Shown: positions 60,518-64,000 of the stretch, piece by piece | Numbering within the stretch: the stretch's first letter is position 1 | How the letters are laid out: the number at the start of each line of letters is the position of its first letter | Assembly (NCBI GenBank): GCA_963693365.1 | Contig: CAVNZM010000012.1 | Span: forward strand, 4,836,001-4,900,000 | Reading direction: 5' to 3' | DNA from: Amoebidium appalachense | Taxonomy: Eukaryota; Ichthyosporea | Length of the DNA: 64,000 nucleotides | Notes under the pieces: generated by a model | What the model was told of the DNA's origin: nothing | What the model saw: the letters and a program-made list of their open reading frames with translations, nothing else | Databases searched by the model: none | Made by a program: the position numbers and the translations under genes

Positions 60518-61684
60518 CTATTTCTGCCGTTTGGCTAAAAGGGCTGCAAGCTCCTTCCTGGCCTCATCTTCCTTCTCCAGCTTCTCGAGCTGTGCGCGTC
60601 ATGTCAGTGTAAGCCGATATTTCTTTCTTTCTTCCTTTTTCTGTTTTCGTTTCCTTTCTTCCTTCCTTTCTTTCTTTCTTTATTCTGCTTCTTTTTTGTT
60701 CTTTTTCTAGTAATATTTCTTTCTTTTCTTTCTTTCTTAATTTCCTTTTTTCTTTCTTTCCAGGGGGGGGGGGGGGGGGGGAGGGGGAGTCGCCTTTGTT
60801 CTTCTTGTTTCTTTTCCTTTTTTCTTTTTTCTTTTTCTTTTTTTCTTTTTTTTTTTTGGGGGGGGGGGGGGGGGGAGGGGGGGGGGGATGCTGATAAACC
60901 TCCCTAGGCACGGATCGCCATGCTAAGGTAGCTCATTGTCGATATCAAATCATTAATATTGACCCCAGCATTAGTACCAGCAATAAAACACAAGGGTGTG
61001 TGACAGCGCCCGATAAAAACGTATTTAAATTGATTCATCGTCGTGTTTCCATGCAATCGGAATATTTGCTCTATATACGAATACAATACGGCGGTCTACC
61101 ATAATATTAATAGAAATGGCAGGTGGAGGGGGGTCCTAATGAAATTTCATTCCCACCTGGTTTTTCTCCAGAGGCTTGCCCTCCTTCTGTCTCACCTTCA
61201 AATCTTCAATGCCCTTTACCCTCTTTTCCGCCTTTCTAATTTCCCTCTCAAGGGGGTCTGTCTCGGGTTTCGGTTCCGCTTTCACTGGGCAGGAAATAAT
61301 GGTTTAGATGGAATAAAAGTGGCGAGTCTCCCATTCATAAAATGTTAAGCAAAAGCATACCGTTCAAAAAAAAATGGCTTTACCAGTGAACAGATGTACA
61401 CATGCCCCTCCGGCCCCACAGACACACAAATGATGTTTACTACTATTCGACCAACACATCCCCCCCACTCCCCCCCCCCCCTCCCCCCCCTCCCCCCCCC
61501 CCCCCCCCCCCTCCCCCTTTCCCCAACACAAAGCCATTCTTCATTACCACACAAACTAAGCAATTAACGAAACAGAATGGGAAAAAAAAGAGAGAGAGAA
61601 ACCCTTATGCAAGGCCAAAAACACAATACTGAAAAAACAATGCCCATACCTGCCCCGGCACATTCATCAACAGCTCCATCCCTC

Positions 61685-61757
<73 letters not shown>

Positions 61758-62196
61758 ACACGCAAACACACTGAAACCCCCCCCCCCCCCCCTCCGGCCT
61801 ACCTTCTTGCTTTGTCTTTCCTGCCGGTGCCTCCTCTTTTATCAAATCTCCTGCACCCACCATGCCGTCATCTAACCAACACACCAACCATATACAGCAA
61901 CACCCATATTGGTATCCACCAAAAATAGAAACAATTATAATTGAGTACGCCTGCTATCAATCCATGCAATTATTTTTTTGAAGAAAAGAATTAAAATAAA
62001 CCACTAGCACGAATGATAATTGAAATAATGGCATTATAGAAAAACTCAGAGCGCAACTGGGTCATACCATGTCAGCCGTAGTGTGCCTACGTTAGTGCTG
62101 TTTCTTTTTCACCTACCTTAGTTGTGGGTGTTTGTGGGTGTGGGCGTGAGTGTGAGGGAGTGACATTCGTGTACGTGCGCGCATGTGTGTCTGTGT

Positions 62197-62239
<43 letters not shown>

Positions 62240-62656
62240 CGCGCGTGCGCGCGTGTGTGCGTGTATGTGTGTATGTGCGTGTGTGCGCGCGTTGTGTGTA
62301 TGCACCTGCGTGCCTGTTGCAGGTTGCGGATGGTGGCGGGGGCGGTGTGTGTGTGTGTGTACCTGCATGTGCGCACGTGCGCACATTACATGTGTACGTG
62401 GAAATGCGGATGTGTGGGAAGGGGGCACAGCAAAGAATCCACTCACTTTGTGGGGTGCTAGCCGTCAGGACCTTAGCAAAGAATGCTGCAGGAATGAACC
62501 CATCATATCCCTCCGTCAGGATGACGTTGTTTGCTGACCGGTAGAACACCATCCCGTCTGCATACAAACACACACCGAGTCAAGACCCTACAATCTCTAG
62601 AAGATATTTCCCTTCGATACCCCCCTCCCCCCCCCCCCCCCCCCCCCACGCGCGCC

Positions 62657-62688
<32 letters not shown>

Positions 62689-63286
62689 TTCCTGCCTCCT
62701 CCTCCCACCCCCCTCCCCCCCTTCACGCACACAACCATACACACACACAAACATGAACAACAAGATTCGGCCTTTCCTCTTTCGTAAAAGAAGGAGATAT
62801 TGACAACAATAAGATGCACAATGGTGAGAAATCATTCCAGCCCCCTGCCTCCGCCATCCCCCCCTCTCCCAAAAATAAAATAAAAATAAAAATAAAGAAA
62901 GAGGGTAATGAACAAGGCCGAGGACTCCCGGCCATATATATATATAACATACACAAATAACAAGATCCATGTACACATAATTACATCCCCTCCCCCCTCC
63001 CCCCCCCCCCCCCCCACACACACACACCCCACCCCCCCCCCCCCCCCCAAAAAAAAACAAACACACACAAAAAAAGACGGAAATGAGAAAAACACAACCA
63101 CACCCAAACACCCACACCATCACACCCACCCACCTACACCTACCCACCGCCCCACCATCCCAATCAACACACCCACAGGAACGATTGTGTACCAACCAAC
63201 CCCCCCCCCCCCCCCCCCCCCCCCCCTTCCTCCTCCTCTCCCCCTCCACATACACACACCAAAAAATATGCCAAAAAATACCCCCG

Positions 63287-63326
<40 letters not shown>

Positions 63327-63754
63327 AAGAAGAAGAAGCAAAAGGAGAACAGGGAAAAAAACAAGAACAAAAAAAAAGAAGTAAAAAAATAAAAACGAAC
63401 AGTAACCGAAACAGGCGCCCACAGCAACACGACAACCACCATCTCTAATCTCGATCAACCCCATGTGGATCTCATATCAGTCAACCCAATACAATCTCGA
63501 CCAAACCAGCAGCACACCCACCCACCAGCCATTGCTTTCTCCACGTCCACGTACACATACAGCTCCGAGCTTTTTCTCATGCCGCTAATCACACCGTCCT
63601 TTCCGGGTAGATCCGGGGCCAAATGTATGTGCTGGCGGTTCATTTTTGACAATCCCTTGGATTTGATTGACCCCCACACGTCCAGGTATGTGCCGTGGAT
63701 CGCCTGTGGGATCTCTGCGGAGGATTTGACGACATCCATCTCTACTTCGACGTC
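60518..63754 (-). CDS. TRPT1: tRNA 2'-phosphotransferase with eIF2A-like tail, 5' partial
   Basis: Tpt1/KptA enzymes move the 2'-phosphate left by tRNA splicing onto NAD+. Exons, all in phase: 63526-63754, 62447-62557, 61803-61850, 61157-61284, 60518-60589; 195 residues are visible, and the N-terminal exons lie beyond 64000. Family motifs in order: [45 protein letters not shown], then across the splice [20 protein letters not shown] and [10 protein letters not shown]. The conserved His, Arg and Ser-Ala-Asn-Asn residues are kept. After this the protein does not stop. Three small exons encode a Lys/Glu-rich helical tail ([52 protein letters not shown]), which resembles the extreme C terminus of eIF2A. 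This tail is not part of the minimal Tpt1 enzyme. Confidence 0.85.
60590..61156. repeat. CTTT-rich and poly-G tracts in last Tpt1 intron
   Basis: TTTC-type repeats 60618-60765, poly-G 60763-60781, T then G 60845-60888. In gene sense these are A-rich GAAA repeats and C-to-A compounds. Confidence 0.8.
61462..61793. repeat. poly-C tracts incl. ~70 C
   Basis: C-rich 61460-61517 and about 71 C at 61687-61757, then C18 at 61777-61793, in the Tpt1 intron 61285-61802. Here the gene-sense strand is G-rich, unlike most other introns of the window. Confidence 0.85.
62190..63341. repeat. (GT)n and poly-C/poly-G tracts in Tpt1 introns
   Basis: (GT)n with CG core 62199-62260 in intron 61851-62446. In intron 62558-63525: poly-C 62622-62686, 62999-63050 and 63200-63227, and about 40 G at 63287-63324. 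Confidence 0.85.
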
Positions 63755-63890
63755 CTGTGTGCAGGGTGTAGGTGTAGGTGTGTGTTGTGTGTGTGTGTGT
63801 GGGGGGGGGGGAGGCGTGTATGTGTGTGTGTGTGTGGGGGGGGGGGGGGGGCGTATGTGTGTGTGTGTGGGGGGGGGGGTATGTGTGTGC

Positions 63891-63934
<44 letters not shown>

Positions 63935-64000
63935 TGAGTGGGGGTACAGGGTGGTTTCAAGTGGAATACACTTGATACATCCCCTATAGTGAGGCGTTTA
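63755..64000. other. upstream intron of Tpt1 gene, open at window edge
   Basis: GT-rich and G-rich tracts (63780-63930) and 70 bases of unique sequence to the end. No further Tpt1 exon is recognisable, so the remaining 5' exons lie outside. Confidence 0.6.

Overview
The window is nuclear DNA of an intron-rich eukaryote. It is extremely rich in (CA/GT)n, (CT/GA)n and long poly-C/poly-G tracts. No rRNA, tRNA, CRISPR array or bacterial gene was found. A Cet1-type (tunnel-fold) mRNA-capping RNA triphosphatase, a class known from fungi and protists but not from animals or land plants, argues for a unicellular eukaryote. I cannot name the genus.

Layout. Bases 1-7082 are mostly simple repeats, with a LINE-like ORF followed by a 46-A tract (527-1104) and a weak two-exon gene candidate (4451-5840). 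Bases 7083-23496 are a nest of retrotransposons. A Ty1/copia-like element on the + strand is interrupted by a tyrosine-recombinase (YR) retrotransposon on the - strand (7532-13952) and by two solo LTRs. A second YR copy lies at 18041-23496. The YR element has the split-direct-repeat layout A1 - gag - RT/RNase H - YR - B1 - A2 - B2, and both copies are damaged.

Bases 25984-63754 hold six host genes. I assembled them exon by exon with GT..AG junctions and consistent phase, except for two one-base breaks noted below. They are: a seven-transmembrane Lu7TM/GOST-type protein (-); an OVCA2/FSH1 serine hydrolase with an intact triad (+); a nucleoredoxin with a WCPPC active site and a ZZ-like zinc domain (-); the Cet1-type RNA triphosphatase (+); a CREB/ATF-like bZIP factor (-); and a Tpt1/KptA tRNA 2'-phosphotransferase with an eIF2A-like helical tail (-), whose 5' end lies beyond the window. 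The first two and the middle two are head-to-head pairs. Two of the genes act on RNA ends or splice products (capping triphosphatase, tRNA phosphotransferase), but nothing suggests a joint operon-like unit.

Most of the repeat mass lies inside introns. Several donors are followed at once by a C tract, and several acceptors are preceded by a CTAAC-like branch site plus a tract of almost pure C, so C-runs seem to serve as the polypyrimidine tract. Two genes carry a single-base frame break, each in a G homopolymer, which suggests either sequencing error or real homopolymer instability.
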